Origin: Bradyrhizobium sp. CB2312
GTDB lineage: Bacteria > Pseudomonadota > Alphaproteobacteria > Rhizobiales > Xanthobacteraceae
Direction: 5' to 3'
Assembly (NCBI RefSeq): GCF_029714425.1
Contig: NZ_CP121668.1
Location: forward strand, 124,001-188,000
Length of the DNA: 64,000 nucleotides
Part shown: one piece after another, positions 18,250 through 27,161 of the stretch
How the letters are laid out: each line of letters opens with the position of its first letter
Numbering within the stretch: position 1 is the first letter of the stretch
Notes under the pieces: generated by a model
What the model saw: only the letters and a program-made list of their open reading frames with translations
Told to the model about the DNA's origin: nothing
Databases searched by the model: none
Program-made: the position numbers and the translations under genes

Positions 18250-18421
18250 TTGTTGTGCCCTCTCCCCTTGTGGGAGAGGGCAGCTCCGCTCGTCGACGCG
18301 CATTCACTTGGGTGAGGGGTTGCTTCGGCGAGTCCAATTCTCAGTCGGGCTCGTGGAGAGAACCCCTCATCCGGCTTCGCTTCGCGAAGCCACCTTCTCC
18401 TACAAGGGGAGAAGGGAAGAG
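18250..18421. repeat. Dispersed palindromic repeat, family D (long copy)
   Basis: A GC-rich inverted pair, CCCTCTCCCCTTGTGGGAGA on the left and TTCTCCTACAAGGGGAGAAGG on the right with imperfect matching between, encloses about 120 bp. It fills the gap between the SnoaL-like gene and the alpha/beta hydrolase. Related copies are at 20105, 23278, 23688, 32779, 33424 and 48321. Confidence 0.8.
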
Positions 18422-18428
18422 AAACATC

Positions 18429-19217
18429 TCACCCGATCTCGGCCACCGCGGCAAGAATGCGCGCGATGTCCTGCGGGCGGGAGAGGCGGTGATCGCCGTC
18501 CTGGATCATGGTCAGCACGACGTCGTCGGCCGGCAGGCGATGCGTCAGCGCGAAGGCGTGCTGCCAGGGCACATCGGGATCCTGCGCGCCTTGCAGGATA
18601 CGCACGGGACAGCCGAGATCGATCGCGCTGCCGAGCACGAGATGATTGCGGCCCTCCTCGATCAGGTTCCGCGTGATCGGGTAGGGCGAGCCGTCGCCGT
18701 ATTCCGACGGCCGCAGCCAGAAGCCCTTGGTCTCGATCTCCTTCTTCACCGCGGGCGAAAAGTTCTTCCACATCAGCTCCTCGGTGAAATCGGGCGCCGG
18801 TGCGATCAGCACGAGGCCCGCCAGCGACGCTTGACCGGAACGCTTCCTGATCTCGCGCGCGAGCAGCAGCGCCATCCAGCCGCCCATGGAGGAGCCGATC
18901 AGGATCTGCGGACCCTCGCAGAACCGCTCGAACACCGCGACGCTGTCCTCGAGCCAGCTGCCGATGGTTCCATCGGCAAAATTGCCACTGGATTCACCAT
19001 GACCGGAATAGTCGAACCGGACCGCGGCACGGCCGTGCTCCCCGGCCCAGGCATCCAGCGCGATGGCCTTGCCGCCCTGCATGTCCGATTTGAAGCCGCC
19101 GAGCCAGACGAGCCCAGGTCCTTGTCCGCGCCGGCTGCGCACTGCGATTTTGCGCGCGGATGGACCCTCGCCCACATCGATGAAGTCGAGCACGGCATCG
19201 GGAATTGCGTCGGTCAT
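18429..19217 (-). CDS. Alpha/beta hydrolase
   Basis: The 262-residue protein has an oxyanion-loop region VWLGGFKSDM, RFDYSGHGESSG, the nucleophile elbow GSSMGGWMA, an acidic residue in QDPDVPWQHA and a late histidine in GDHRLSRPQD. All catalytic elements of a serine hydrolase are present. It most resembles the ABHD10/YqiA-like carboxylesterase or thioesterase group. The natural substrate is unknown and the protein should be cytoplasmic, as no signal peptide is seen. It is divergent from infC. Confidence 0.87.
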   Translation of the reverse strand: MTDAIPDAVLDFIDVGEGPSARKIAVRSRRGQGPGLVWLGGFKSDMQGGKAIALDAWAGEHGRAAVRFDYSGHGESSGNFADGTIGSWLEDSVAVFERFCEGPQILIGSSMGGWMALLLAREIRKRSGQASLAGLVLIAPAPDFTEELMWKNFSPAVKKEIETKGFWLRPSEYGDGSPYPITRNLIEEGRNHLVLGSAIDLGCPVRILQGAQDPDVPWQHAFALTHRLPADDVVLTMIQDGDHRLSRPQDIARILAAVAEIG

Positions 19218-19468
19218 GGAACGTTTACTCTGGCTGTGCGGTTTCAGCAGGTCGGGCCGCGTGCGATTGAGTAACCGCTGCCGGCATTGTCCCTTTGGGA
19301 CGCTTGCGGAACAGAAGCAAGGTGTCTATGTCGATCAGCGTGCCGACAGGCGTGGCCCAAATGCCTCGCATTTGAGGGTTTTTCGCCTCTGGCACACGCG
19401 ACTTGCTTGCCCGCAAACGCTTCTTCCTTCAAAATAGCCGCTTCTTTCACAACTTTGGAGAACCACCC

Positions 19469-20008
19469 ATTCGCCGTCCTAATAAAGCTCCGCCCGCTGC
19501 CAGCAAAGACGGGCCGCGCATCAATGATGATATCCGCAATGCGCAGATCCAGCTGATCGACCAAACCGGTGATAACAAAGGCACGGTCGAGACCGTCGTC
19601 GCCATCCGGATGGCCCAGGAAGCTGGCATGGATCTGGTCGAGATTTCGCCGAATACCAGCCCTCCCGTCTGCAAGATCATGGACTACGGGAAGTACAAGT
19701 ATTCCGCTCAGAAGAAAGCTGCGGAAGCCCGCAAGCGACAGAAGACCGTCGAGATCAAGGAGATCAAGCTCCGCCCGATGATCGACGATCACGATTACGA
19801 CGTGAAGATGCGCGCGATGCAGCGGTTCTTCGAAGAGGGCGACAAGGTCAAGATCACGCTGCGCTATCGCGGCCGCGAAATGGCGCATCAGGAGATCGGC
19901 ACCAAGCTTTTGGACAAGATCAAGACCGACGTCGCCGAGCTCGCCAAGGTCGAGCAGGACGCGCGGTTCGAAGGCCGCCAGGTCGTCATGGTGCTGGCGC
20001 CGCGCTGA
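19469..20008 (+). CDS. infC: Translation initiation factor IF-3, ATT start codon
   Basis: IF-3 binds the 30S subunit, blocks 50S joining and checks start-codon pairing. The protein has an N-domain ([20 protein letters not shown]), a lysine-rich linker and a C-domain ([20 protein letters not shown]). The alphaproteobacterial N-terminus is M-RRPNK, which falls at an ATT (19469-19471) preceded by TTGGAG about nine bases upstream. No ATG or GTG lies close by. The upstream ATG at 19403 would add an atypical Phe-rich leader. E. coli infC also uses AUU, which gives autoregulation by IF-3. The product has 179 residues. Confidence 0.93.
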   Translation: MRRPNKAPPAASKDGPRINDDIRNAQIQLIDQTGDNKGTVETVVAIRMAQEAGMDLVEISPNTSPPVCKIMDYGKYKYSAQKKAAEARKRQKTVEIKEIKLRPMIDDHDYDVKMRAMQRFFEEGDKVKITLRYRGREMAHQEIGTKLLDKIKTDVAELAKVEQDARFEGRQVVMVLAPR

Positions 20009-20036
20009 GGCTTTTTCAGGGGACTTGAGAATTCAG

Positions 20037-20072
20037 CGGCCCGTCCGGATCTCCGGCGGGCCGTTTTGTTTT
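20037..20072 (+). terminator. Rho-independent terminator after infC
   Basis: A stem CGGCCCG...CGGGCCG with an inner CCGG/CCGG pair and ATCT loop is followed by TTTTGTTTT, starting 28 bp after the infC stop. It should stop infC transcription before the downstream rpmI-rplT genes. Confidence 0.9.
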
Positions 20073-20104
20073 GGAGCGCGTTGTCGGAAATATCCCCCGC
20101 CGCG

Positions 20105-20246
20105 AACTCGCTGCACCTCTCCCGCTTGCGGGAGAGGTCGACACGCGAAGCGTGGCGGGTGAGGGCTTTTCCCTCTTGGGGGTTCTCGATCGCGGAGACA
20201 CCCTCTCCCCGACCCTCCCCCGCAAGCGGGGGAGGGAGCGCACCGC
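20105..20246. repeat. Dispersed palindromic repeat, family D
   Basis: Arms CACCTCTCCCGCTTGCGGGAGAGG and CCCCGCAAGCGGGGGAGGG are each themselves hairpins and are joined by about 90 bp. It lies between the infC terminator and a convergent secreted-protein gene. Confidence 0.8.
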
Positions 20247-20269
20247 CTTCGTGGCAACGGCTCGTTCCA

Positions 20270-20674
20270 CTACGTCCGCGTCGCCTGCCAGGTGCCGCTG
20301 CACTGGTCGCCGGAGATGATGCCTTTCCAGGAGCCGGCGCCGTTCAGGCCGGCGAGGCGGCCGCCGCCGCTCGCATGGGACGCGCCGACCGAGACCTCGA
20401 CCGCGACCGCGCCGGTGCGGTTGACCCGGCCCGAGACCCGGCCGCCGCCGGCGGACGACACCCGGCTGCCTGTCACGGTGAAGGGGACGCTATAGCCGGA
20501 GCTGCAATTGCCCCGGGTGGTGGCGAAAGTGACGTTCCAGATGCCGTCATAGCCACCGACACGCGCGTCGGCAGTTGACGGCAGCGCCGCGGTGGCGAGC
20601 ACGGCGAACAGCGCCAGATGGCGCGGGCGGGCGAAATTGGTCAACGACGAAAGAAATTGCGGGAAATGGGCCAT
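20270..20674 (-). CDS. Small secreted protein, unknown function
   Basis: The 134-residue product has an N-terminal signal peptide (hydrophobic RHLALFAVLATAALP, cleavage near TADA-R) and a Gly/Ser-rich mature domain beginning YDGIWNVTF. Two cysteines, in RGNCSSGY and GDQCSGTWQA, could form one disulfide. The pattern of a small IWNV-type beta domain ending in a GTW strand is common among unknown periplasmic proteins of rhizobia. The start at 20674 has GCAGGA upstream. The open frame 30 codons further gives no signal peptide. No function can be assigned. Confidence 0.75.
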   Translation of the reverse strand: MAHFPQFLSSLTNFARPRHLALFAVLATAALPSTADARVGGYDGIWNVTFATTRGNCSSGYSVPFTVTGSRVSSAGGGRVSGRVNRTGAVAVEVSVGASHASGGGRLAGLNGAGSWKGIISGDQCSGTWQATRT

Positions 20675-20947
20675 TTTGGTCCTGCTCCGAGCGACACGGC
20701 TGGGACATGAGGGTGACAACTTGCAATAGTCGGCGAGCCGGTTCCCGCGGTTCATCGTTGCCAATCGGCCTGTCCTCTGTCATAAGCCCAGCCTTCATCG
20801 CCCGGCTGATTTAAGGGCTGCCGTGGCGGTGTTCGTGCGGGTGTCGCGCTTGTTCGCGAAAACCTGAGCACAATCAACGCTCTAACGAGCAATTTTGACG
20901 GCCAGCCGCCTTCGCGGGCGGATTTCTGTGGCCATTAGGAGAGCCAA

Positions 20948-21148
20948 ATGCCCAAGCTGAAGACCAAATCGGGCGCTAAAAAGCGCTTCAAGGTGACTGC
21001 CACCGGCAAAGTGATGCACGCCCAGCGCGGCAAGCGTCACGGCATGATCAAGCGGACGAAGAAGCAGATCCGTCAGCTCCGCGGCACCCGCGTGCTGTTC
21101 AAGACCGACGGCGACAACGTCAAGAAGTACTTCTTGCCGAACGCCTGA
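20948..21148 (+). CDS. rpmI: 50S ribosomal protein L35
   Basis: The 66-residue basic protein begins [20 protein letters not shown] and is L35 over its full length. It follows TAGGAGAGCC, a strong ribosome site. A GC-rich hairpin CCGCC-TTCGC-GGGCGG lies about 25 bp upstream of the start (around 20907) in the leader, but I cannot say that it is regulatory. It is paired with rplT 80 bp downstream and is most likely co-transcribed with it. Confidence 0.98.
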   Translation: MPKLKTKSGAKKRFKVTATGKVMHAQRGKRHGMIKRTKKQIRQLRGTRVLFKTDGDNVKKYFLPNA

Positions 21149-21228
21149 TCGCGTCCACGATCACTGCCATCCGTGCCGCGCATCCCGCGGCAATCCGATA
21201 ACCGAAGTCATCTCTGAAGGATTTTGTC

Positions 21229-21588
21229 ATGTCTCGCGTCAAACGCGGTGTGACCGCCCACGCCAAGCACAAGAAAGTCTACAAGGCCGCCAAGGGCTTC
21301 TACGGCCGCCGCAAGAACACCATCCGCGCCGCCAAGCCGGCCGTGGAGAAGGCCCAGCAATACGCCTTCCGCGACCGCAAGCGTAAGAAGCGTACCTTCC
21401 GCGCGCTCTGGATCCAGCGCATCAACGCTGCCGTCCGTCCGTTCGGCCTGACCTACAGCCGATTTATCGACGGCATGGCCAAGTCCGGGATCACCGTGGA
21501 CCGCAAGGTGCTGTCGGATCTCGCGATCAGCGAGCCCGCCGCGTTCCAGGCGATCGCCGAGAAGGCCAAGGCTGCTCTCGCGGCCTGA
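21229..21588 (+). CDS. rplT: 50S ribosomal protein L20
   Basis: The 119-residue protein has the L20 N-terminus [20 protein letters not shown] and the globular RNA-binding C-domain. L20 is an early 23S rRNA-binding assembly protein and, in some bacteria, represses its own operon. The infC-rpmI-rplT-pheS-pheT order is the conventional bacterial one, although here infC is separated from rpmI by a terminator, a repeat and a reverse-strand gene. Confidence 0.98.
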   Translation: MSRVKRGVTAHAKHKKVYKAAKGFYGRRKNTIRAAKPAVEKAQQYAFRDRKRKKRTFRALWIQRINAAVRPFGLTYSRFIDGMAKSGITVDRKVLSDLAISEPAAFQAIAEKAKAALAA

Positions 21589-21596
21589 AGCTTGCG

Positions 21597-22010
21597 CTAG
21601 CGAGCCTTCTGGCCCGCAGCCTTCAGCGCGCGTTGCGAGTAGCGCTGGGCGACCTCCGCCCGGCAAAAAGCTGCGAACGAGAGATACATGGTGCCGGACT
21701 TGTTCCGGTACTTGAGGTCGCATGCGCGCATCTCGCGTTTGTAAGCCTGCTGCTGCGCCGTGCTGAGGCCAGGCATGAAGTCCGCCTCGCATTTCTTCTC
21801 GACGGCGGCGCCGAGCTGAACATCGCCGCTCGCGGTCAATTGGCAATCCTGAAACAGCTTCATCGCGCTTGCGCAGCTCTTCTGGGCGCCGATCGCCTCG
21901 ACAACCTCGTCCAGCGTCATGGATTTATCCATGCAGACCATGGCGCGCGCAGGGGTGCCTGCAAACGACAGAACGACGGCCAGAACAGCCAGGCAGGATT
22001 TCGAAAGCAT
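21597..22010 (-). CDS. Small secreted cysteine-containing protein
   Basis: The 137-residue product has a clear signal peptide (MLSKSCLAVLAVVLSFAGTPARA). The mature part has several cysteines (MVCMDK, KSCASA, DCQLTA, KKCEAD, RACDLK, AFCRAE), which suggests disulfides in the periplasm. The start at 22010 follows AGGAGACC. The open frame continues 91 codons upstream, across the region before pheS, but is basic and unconvincing. No family is recognised. It is convergent with rplT and divergent from pheS. Confidence 0.78.
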   Translation of the reverse strand: MLSKSCLAVLAVVLSFAGTPARAMVCMDKSMTLDEVVEAIGAQKSCASAMKLFQDCQLTASGDVQLGAAVEKKCEADFMPGLSTAQQQAYKREMRACDLKYRNKSGTMYLSFAAFCRAEVAQRYSQRALKAAGQKAR

Positions 22011-22162
22011 CGCAAAGGTCTCCTCGTATCCCCGTTGGTGCCGGGCCCCCGCGTGAGGTTCAACCCTGCCGTCCATCAGCCCGAAATGACCGGCTTTTTG
22101 CTTGACGTTACGGCCTTCGGGCGGCGACAACCCAGCCGAATTTTGGCAGCAAGGATTTGACT

Positions 22163-23245
22163 GTGTCCGACCTCGCAACGCTCGAAACATCCATTCTCGA
22201 CCAGATCGCCGCCGCCGGCGATGAAGCCGCGCTCGAAGCGGTGCGCGTCGCAGCGCTCGGCAAGAAGGGCTCGATCTCCGCACTGCTTGCCACGCTCGGC
22301 AAGATGTCGCCGGACGAGCGCAAGACGCAAGGCGCGGCGATCAACCAGGCCAAGGACAAGGTCACCGAGGCGCTCGCCGCACGGCGCGACGTGCTGAAAT
22401 CGGCGGCACTCGATGCGCGGCTTGCTTCGGAGACCGTCGACGTCACCCTGCCGCTGCGTGATGCGCCGGCCGAGGCCGGCCGCATCCATCCGCTGAGCCA
22501 GGTCTGGGACGAGCTCACCACGATCTTCGCCGACATGGGTTTCTCGGTCGCGGAAGGCCCCGATATCGAGACCGACGACTACAACTTCACAAAACTGAAT
22601 TTCCCGGTCGGCCACCCCGCCCGCGAGATGCACGACACCTTCTTCTTCCATCCGAAGGAGGACGGCTCGCGCATGCTGCTCAGAACCCACACCTCGCCGG
22701 TGCAGGTGCGCACCATGCTGAGCCAGAAGCCGCCGATCCGCGTGATCTGCCCGGGCCGCACCTACCGCATCGATTCGGATGCGACCCACACGCCGCAATT
22801 CCACCAGGTCGAAGGCCTCGTGATCGACAAGCATTCGCATCTCGGCCACCTCAAATGGATCCTGCACGAGTTCTGCAAGGCGTTCTTCGAGGTCGACCAC
22901 ATCAACATGCGCTTCCGCCCGTCGTTCTTCCCGTTCACCGAGCCGTCGCTGGAAGTCGACATCCAGTGCCGCCGCGACAAGGGCGAGATCCGCTTCGGCG
23001 AAGGCGAGGACTGGCTCGAGATTCTCGGCTGCGGCATGGTGCATCCGAACGTGCTGCGCGCCTGCGGTATCGATCCCGACGAGTACCAGGGCTTCGCCTG
23101 GGGCATGGGCATCGACCGCATCGCCATGCTGAAATACGGCATCGCCGATTTGCGCCAGCTGTTCGACAGCGACGTCCGCTGGCTGTCCCATTACGGCTTC
23201 AAGCCGCTCGAAGTGCCAACGCTTGCCGGAGGGCTGAGCACGTGA
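22163..23245 (+). CDS. pheS: Phenylalanine-tRNA ligase alpha subunit
   Basis: The product is a full-length PheS of 360 residues: an N-terminal coiled-coil ([20 protein letters not shown]...) that binds tRNA, then the class II catalytic core with PCRTY-like [23 protein letters not shown] and the motif 3 glycine-rich [14 protein letters not shown]. It charges tRNA-Phe as an alpha2-beta2 enzyme with PheT. I choose the GTG at 22163 with AAGGA seven bases upstream. A TTG two codons earlier is possible. A DUF559 gene in an inverted-repeat cassette separates it from pheT. Confidence 0.97.
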   Translation: MSDLATLETSILDQIAAAGDEAALEAVRVAALGKKGSISALLATLGKMSPDERKTQGAAINQAKDKVTEALAARRDVLKSAALDARLASETVDVTLPLRDAPAEAGRIHPLSQVWDELTTIFADMGFSVAEGPDIETDDYNFTKLNFPVGHPAREMHDTFFFHPKEDGSRMLLRTHTSPVQVRTMLSQKPPIRVICPGRTYRIDSDATHTPQFHQVEGLVIDKHSHLGHLKWILHEFCKAFFEVDHINMRFRPSFFPFTEPSLEVDIQCRRDKGEIRFGEGEDWLEILGCGMVHPNVLRACGIDPDEYQGFAWGMGIDRIAMLKYGIADLRQLFDSDVRWLSHYGFKPLEVPTLAGGLST

Positions 23246-23277
23246 GAGCGCTGCTCGGCCATACGATGACTCTCTCC

Positions 23278-23325
23278 GTTCCCTCCCCCCTTGTGGGGGA
23301 GGGTCAGGGAGGGGGGTAGCCGCGG
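23278..23325. repeat. Left inverted repeat of the DUF559 cassette (family D)
   Basis: This 48-bp arm begins GTTCCCTCCCCCCTTGTGGG and ends at CCGCGG, right before the DUF559 ATG. Its reverse complement recurs at 23688-23736, with the first 40 bp identical and a one-base slip in the inner end. Confidence 0.9.
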
Positions 23326-23790
23326 ATGCCGCACGCAGTTGTGAGCGAGCGTCAGCGCAGCCGGGCGAAACAGCTTCGCCGAGCAATGACGCGCGCCGAA
23401 ACACTGCTGTGGCGCTATCTGAAGGCCAATCGAATGGATGGGGTTGGCATCCGTCGCCAAACGCCAATCGGAAACTACATCGCCGACTTCGTGTGCTTCT
23501 CCTCGAAGCTCATCATCGAGCTTGATGGAGAATCCCACGATTTCGAGGAACGTCAGAAGAAGGATGAGCGTCGCGACGCCTTCTTCGCAGCCGAGGGCTT
23601 TCAGGTTCTGCGCTTCACCAACGATCAGGTGATGACGAACCTCGAGGGTGTTGTTGAGGCAATTCGCCAGGCAGCTTCCGCCGGAGCCCGCGGCTCACCC
23701 CCCTCCCTGACCCTCCCCCACAAGGGGGGAGGGAACACTGACACCGCCCAAAGTAACTCCACCGACAAGAGCCGAGGCACACAGCCATGA
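23326..23790 (+). CDS. DUF559 domain protein (Vsr-like endonuclease fold), nested between pheS and pheT
   Basis: The first ~115 of 154 residues form a DUF559 domain: ARAKQ-like start, [16 protein letters not shown], then [20 protein letters not shown]. The Asp/Glu/Asp pattern resembles PD-(D/E)XK nucleases such as Vsr, and WFRFTNDQV-like [10 protein letters not shown] closes the domain. No substrate is known. The gene lies inside two inverted repeats. The right repeat is translated as its C-terminal [13 protein letters not shown]. Its stop overlaps the pheT ATG, so pheT translation is probably coupled to it. The start could also be a little downstream. Confidence 0.85.
   Translation: MPHAVVSERQRSRAKQLRRAMTRAETLLWRYLKANRMDGVGIRRQTPIGNYIADFVCFSSKLIIELDGESHDFEERQKKDERRDAFFAAEGFQVLRFTNDQVMTNLEGVVEAIRQAASAGARGSPPSLTLPHKGGGNTDTAQSNSTDKSRGTQP
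23688..23736. repeat. Right inverted repeat of the DUF559 cassette (family D)
   Basis: This is the reverse complement of 23278-23325, identical over 40 bp. It lies within the DUF559 reading frame and encodes part of its C-terminus. Confidence 0.9.
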
Positions 23791-26195
23791 AATTCACCCT
23801 CTCCTGGCTGAAGGATCATCTCGACACCGACGAGCCCTTGGAAAAGCTCGCCGACAAGCTGACCATGATCGGGCTCGAGGTCGAGAACATCGAGGACAAG
23901 GCAAAGGCGCTGAAGCCGTTCACGATCGCGAAGGTGATCTCGGCCGAGCAGCATCCGAACGCCGACCGGCTGCGCGTCTGCATGGTCGATACCGGTGACG
24001 GTGGCGCGCCGGTGCAGGTCGTGTGCGGCGCGCCGAATGCGCGCGCTGGGCTCGTCAGCGTGTTCTCACCGCCCGGCACCTACATTCCCGGCAAGGACAT
24101 TACGCTGGGCGTCGGCACGATCCGCGGCGTCGAGAGCCGCGGCATGCTGTGCTCGGCGGCGGAGCTGCAGATTTCCAACGACCATGACGGCATCATGGAA
24201 TTGCCGGCGGACGCGCCTGTTGGTGCGGGCTACGCCGAATGGGCCACGCTCGGCGATCCCGTGGTCGAGATCAATCTGACGCCGAACCGCCAGGACTGCA
24301 CCGGCGTGCACGGCATCGCGCGCGATCTTGCCGCCGCCGACATGGGCAAGTTCAAGGACCCGACGATCAAGCCGATCAAGGGCGAATTCCCGTGCCCAGT
24401 GAAGGTCACGGTGGAGGACGCGACGCTCTGCCCGGGCTTCGCGCTGCGTCTCGTGCGCGGGGTGAAGAACGGCCCATCGCCAGACTGGCTGCAGAAGCGG
24501 CTGACTGCGATCGGTCTGCGTCCGATCAACGCGCTGGTCGACATCACCAACTTCATGACCTACGACCGCGCGCGCCCGCTGCACGTGTTCGACGCCAAGA
24601 AGGTGAGGGGCAATCTCGTGGTGCGACGCGCGCGCGACGGCGAGACCCTGCTGGCGCTCGACGGCCGCACCTACAATCTCGATCCCGCCATTTGCGTGAT
24701 CGCGGACGAGCACGGCGTCGAATCGCTCGCCGGCATCATGGGCGGCGAAGCCTCGGGCTGCGACGAGAACACCACCGACGTGCTGATCGAATCGGCGCTG
24801 TGGAACGAGATCAACATCGCCCAGACCGGCCGCAAGCTCGGCATCAATTCCGATGCCCGCTACCGCTTCGAGCGCGGCGTCGATCCGGCCTTCATGGTGC
24901 CGGGCCTAGAGCTTGCGACCAAGCTCGTGATGGAGATGTGCGGCGGCGCGCCGTCCGAGAACGTCGTGGTCGGCAAGGCCTTTGGCGACGACCGCGTCAT
25001 CGATTTCCCTGTGACGGAAGTGAAGCGCCTCTCCGGCATCGAGGTGCCGCAGCCAGAGATGAAGCGCATCCTGACCCATCTCGGCTTCATGATGGCGGGC
25101 CCCGGCCCGGTCGTGAAGGTCGCCGTGCCGTCCTGGCGCTCCGACGTGCATGGCAAGGCCGACATCGTCGAGGAGATCGTCCGCATCTTCGGCGTCGACA
25201 AGGTGCCGATGACGCCGTTCGAGCGCGGCGACGACGCGCGCAAGCCCGTGCTGACCCCGCTTCAGCTCCGCACCCGCCGCGCGCGGCGCGCGCTGGCGAG
25301 CCGCGGCATCGTCGAAGCGGTGACGTGGTCGTTCATCACCAAGACTGCAGCAAAATTGTTCGGCGGCGGCCAGCGCGAGCTCGAAGTCGCCAATCCGATC
25401 GCGGCTGATCTCTCCGACATGCGCCCGACGCTGCTGGCGGGGCTGATCGCGGCAGCACAGGCCAACGCCGATCGCGGTTATGGCGACGTCGCGCTGTTCG
25501 AGGTCGGTCAAATCTTCAAGGGCGATCGCCCGCAGGATCAGTTCATGGCGGCGAGCGGCGTGCGCCGCGGCCTTGCGTCCTCGGAAGGCCTCGGACGGCA
25601 CTGGACGGGCTCGGCGCAGGCCGACGTGTTCGACGCCAAGGCCGATGCGCTGGCGGTGCTGGCGGCGGCCGGCGCGCCGATGCAGGCGCTCCAGATCGTC
25701 GCCGGTGGCCCGGCCTGGCTGCATCCGGGACGTTCCGGCACGATCCAGATCGGCCCGCAGAACGTGCTCGGCTATTTCGGCGAGGTGCACCCGCGCGCGC
25801 TCGAGGCGCTTGGCGCCGACGGCCCGCTTGTCGTGTTCGAGGTGATCCTCGACCGCATTCCCGAGGCGAAGAAGAAGCCGACCCGCGCAAAACCGTTGAT
25901 CGAGCTGTCGGCATTCCAGCCGGTGTCGCGCGACTTTGCCTTCATCGTCGACCGAGCCGTGAAGGCCGGCGACATCGTGCGCGCCGCGCAAGGCGTCGAC
26001 AAGAAGCTGATCACCGGCGTCAACGTTTTCGACGTCTACGAGGGCAAGGGCATCGAGGACGGCAAGAAGTCGATCGCGATCGCGGTGACGCTCCAGCCAC
26101 GCGAGAAGACCCTGACCGACCAGGATATCGAGGCCGTCGCCGCGAAGATCGTGGCGGAGGTCACGAAGAAGACTGGTGGCACGCTGCGAGCATGA
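23787..26195 (+). CDS. pheT: Phenylalanine-tRNA ligase beta subunit
   Basis: The product is a full-length PheT of 802 residues. In order it has the N-terminal [15 protein letters not shown], an EMAP/tRBD-like OB domain (~40-150; [16 protein letters not shown]), the B3/B4 editing region, B5, the catalytic-like core, and the C-terminal ferredoxin-fold anticodon-binding domain ([16 protein letters not shown]). It pairs with PheS to charge tRNA-Phe and edits Tyr-tRNA-Phe. The ATG overlaps the DUF559 stop, and no typical SD is visible in the preceding AGGCACACAGCC. Confidence 0.98.
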   Translation: MKFTLSWLKDHLDTDEPLEKLADKLTMIGLEVENIEDKAKALKPFTIAKVISAEQHPNADRLRVCMVDTGDGGAPVQVVCGAPNARAGLVSVFSPPGTYIPGKDITLGVGTIRGVESRGMLCSAAELQISNDHDGIMELPADAPVGAGYAEWATLGDPVVEINLTPNRQDCTGVHGIARDLAAADMGKFKDPTIKPIKGEFPCPVKVTVEDATLCPGFALRLVRGVKNGPSPDWLQKRLTAIGLRPINALVDITNFMTYDRARPLHVFDAKKVRGNLVVRRARDGETLLALDGRTYNLDPAICVIADEHGVESLAGIMGGEASGCDENTTDVLIESALWNEINIAQTGRKLGINSDARYRFERGVDPAFMVPGLELATKLVMEMCGGAPSENVVVGKAFGDDRVIDFPVTEVKRLSGIEVPQPEMKRILTHLGFMMAGPGPVVKVAVPSWRSDVHGKADIVEEIVRIFGVDKVPMTPFERGDDARKPVLTPLQLRTRRARRALASRGIVEAVTWSFITKTAAKLFGGGQRELEVANPIAADLSDMRPTLLAGLIAAAQANADRGYGDVALFEVGQIFKGDRPQDQFMAASGVRRGLASSEGLGRHWTGSAQADVFDAKADALAVLAAAGAPMQALQIVAGGPAWLHPGRSGTIQIGPQNVLGYFGEVHPRALEALGADGPLVVFEVILDRIPEAKKKPTRAKPLIELSAFQPVSRDFAFIVDRAVKAGDIVRAAQGVDKKLITGVNVFDVYEGKGIEDGKKSIAIAVTLQPREKTLTDQDIEAVAAKIVAEVTKKTGGTLRA

Positions 26196-26214
26196 TGCTC
26201 TGGAATGGCAGAGC

Positions 26215-26985
26215 ATGAGTATCGCCGACTTCCTCCCGAAGGACGTCAGCCTCACCATTGCGATGGCGCTCTGCGCCGTCGCTTTTGTTTCCGGCACCGC
26301 GCGCGGCTTCTCAGGCTTCGGCTCGGCGCTGATCTTCATGCCGCTGGCGAGTAGCATCGCCGCCCCGCGGCTCGTTGCGGCTTTGCTGCTCGTGATCGAT
26401 TTCGTCGCCGCCGCGCCGCTGCTGCCGGATGCGTGGCGGAAGGCGGACCGAAGAGCGACCGCCGTGATCGTGCTGGGCGCGCTGACCGGCGTTCCCGTCG
26501 GCACCTATTTCCTCAGCGTGCTCGAGCCGATCACCACGCGCTGGATCATCTCCTGCTTCGTCGCAGCGCTGCTGCTTCTGCTGCTGTCGGGCTGGCGCTA
26601 TCGCGGCAAGGACCACGCCTGGCTCTCGGTCGGCATCGGCGGTCTCTCCGGCTTCTGTAGCGGCCTCGCGCAGACCGGCGGGCCGCCGATCGTCGGCTAC
26701 TGGCTCGGCCGCCCGATCGCGCCGATCGTCGCGCGCGCCAACATCTTGCTGTTCTTCGGCGCGTCTGATTTCTTCTCGATGGTGAGCTATGCGACGACCG
26801 GGCTGATATCCCGCGAGTCGCTCGTGCTCTCGCTGATCGTCGGGCCGGTCTATGCGCTCGGCGCCGCCTTCGGTGCCTCGCTGTTCGGCCGCGCCAGCGA
26901 GAAGGTGTTTCGCGGGATTTGCTACGGGCTGATTGCGATGGCGGTGATTTTTGGACTTCCAGTGCTGGACGGGGTTTTGCGCTAG
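26215..26985 (+). CDS. TSUP (TauE/SafE) family membrane exporter
   Basis: The 256-residue protein has about eight hydrophobic segments. It carries both TSUP repeats, opening with FVSGTARGFSGFGSALIFMP and, in the second half, GIGGLSGFCSGLAQTGGPPIVGYWL. The family moves sulfite, sulfoacetate or other organosulfonates across the inner membrane, but some are of unknown substrate. I use the ATG at 26215, 20 bp after pheT; an open GTG at 26176 overlaps pheT. It may be carried on the pheT transcript. Confidence 0.9.
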   Translation: MSIADFLPKDVSLTIAMALCAVAFVSGTARGFSGFGSALIFMPLASSIAAPRLVAALLLVIDFVAAAPLLPDAWRKADRRATAVIVLGALTGVPVGTYFLSVLEPITTRWIISCFVAALLLLLLSGWRYRGKDHAWLSVGIGGLSGFCSGLAQTGGPPIVGYWLGRPIAPIVARANILLFFGASDFFSMVSYATTGLISRESLVLSLIVGPVYALGAAFGASLFGRASEKVFRGICYGLIAMAVIFGLPVLDGVLR

Positions 26986-26990
26986 CCAGC

Positions 26991-27140
26991 GCTGTCGTCC
27001 CTGCGAACGCAGGGACCCATAACCACAGGAAGCGGTTATGGGGCGAACTGATAACTCCGAATCTTCGTCAAACCTCTCCCTGTGGTTATGGGTCCCGGAT
27101 CGGCGCTCCGCTTCGCTGCGCTTGTCCGGGACGACAGCGG
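26991..27140. repeat. Dispersed palindromic repeat, family E
   Basis: Arms GCTGTCGTCCCTGCGAACGC and GTCCGGGACGACAGC enclose an inner pair ACCCATAACCACAGG/CTGTGGTTATGGGT. A second copy lies at 29721-29850. It separates the TSUP gene from the convergent amine oxidase. Confidence 0.85.
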
Positions 27141-27161
27141 AGATTGTTGCGGCTTATTGCC

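Noticed and set aside
19403..19468. ATG start for infC at 19403
   Set aside because: It would add 22 Phe- and Arg-rich residues not seen in IF-3, while the ATT at 19469 has the conserved N-terminus and an SD.
24906..26504. 532-residue minus-strand frame opposite pheT and the TSUP gene
   Set aside because: It is antisense to two well-supported genes and has no recognisable domain.
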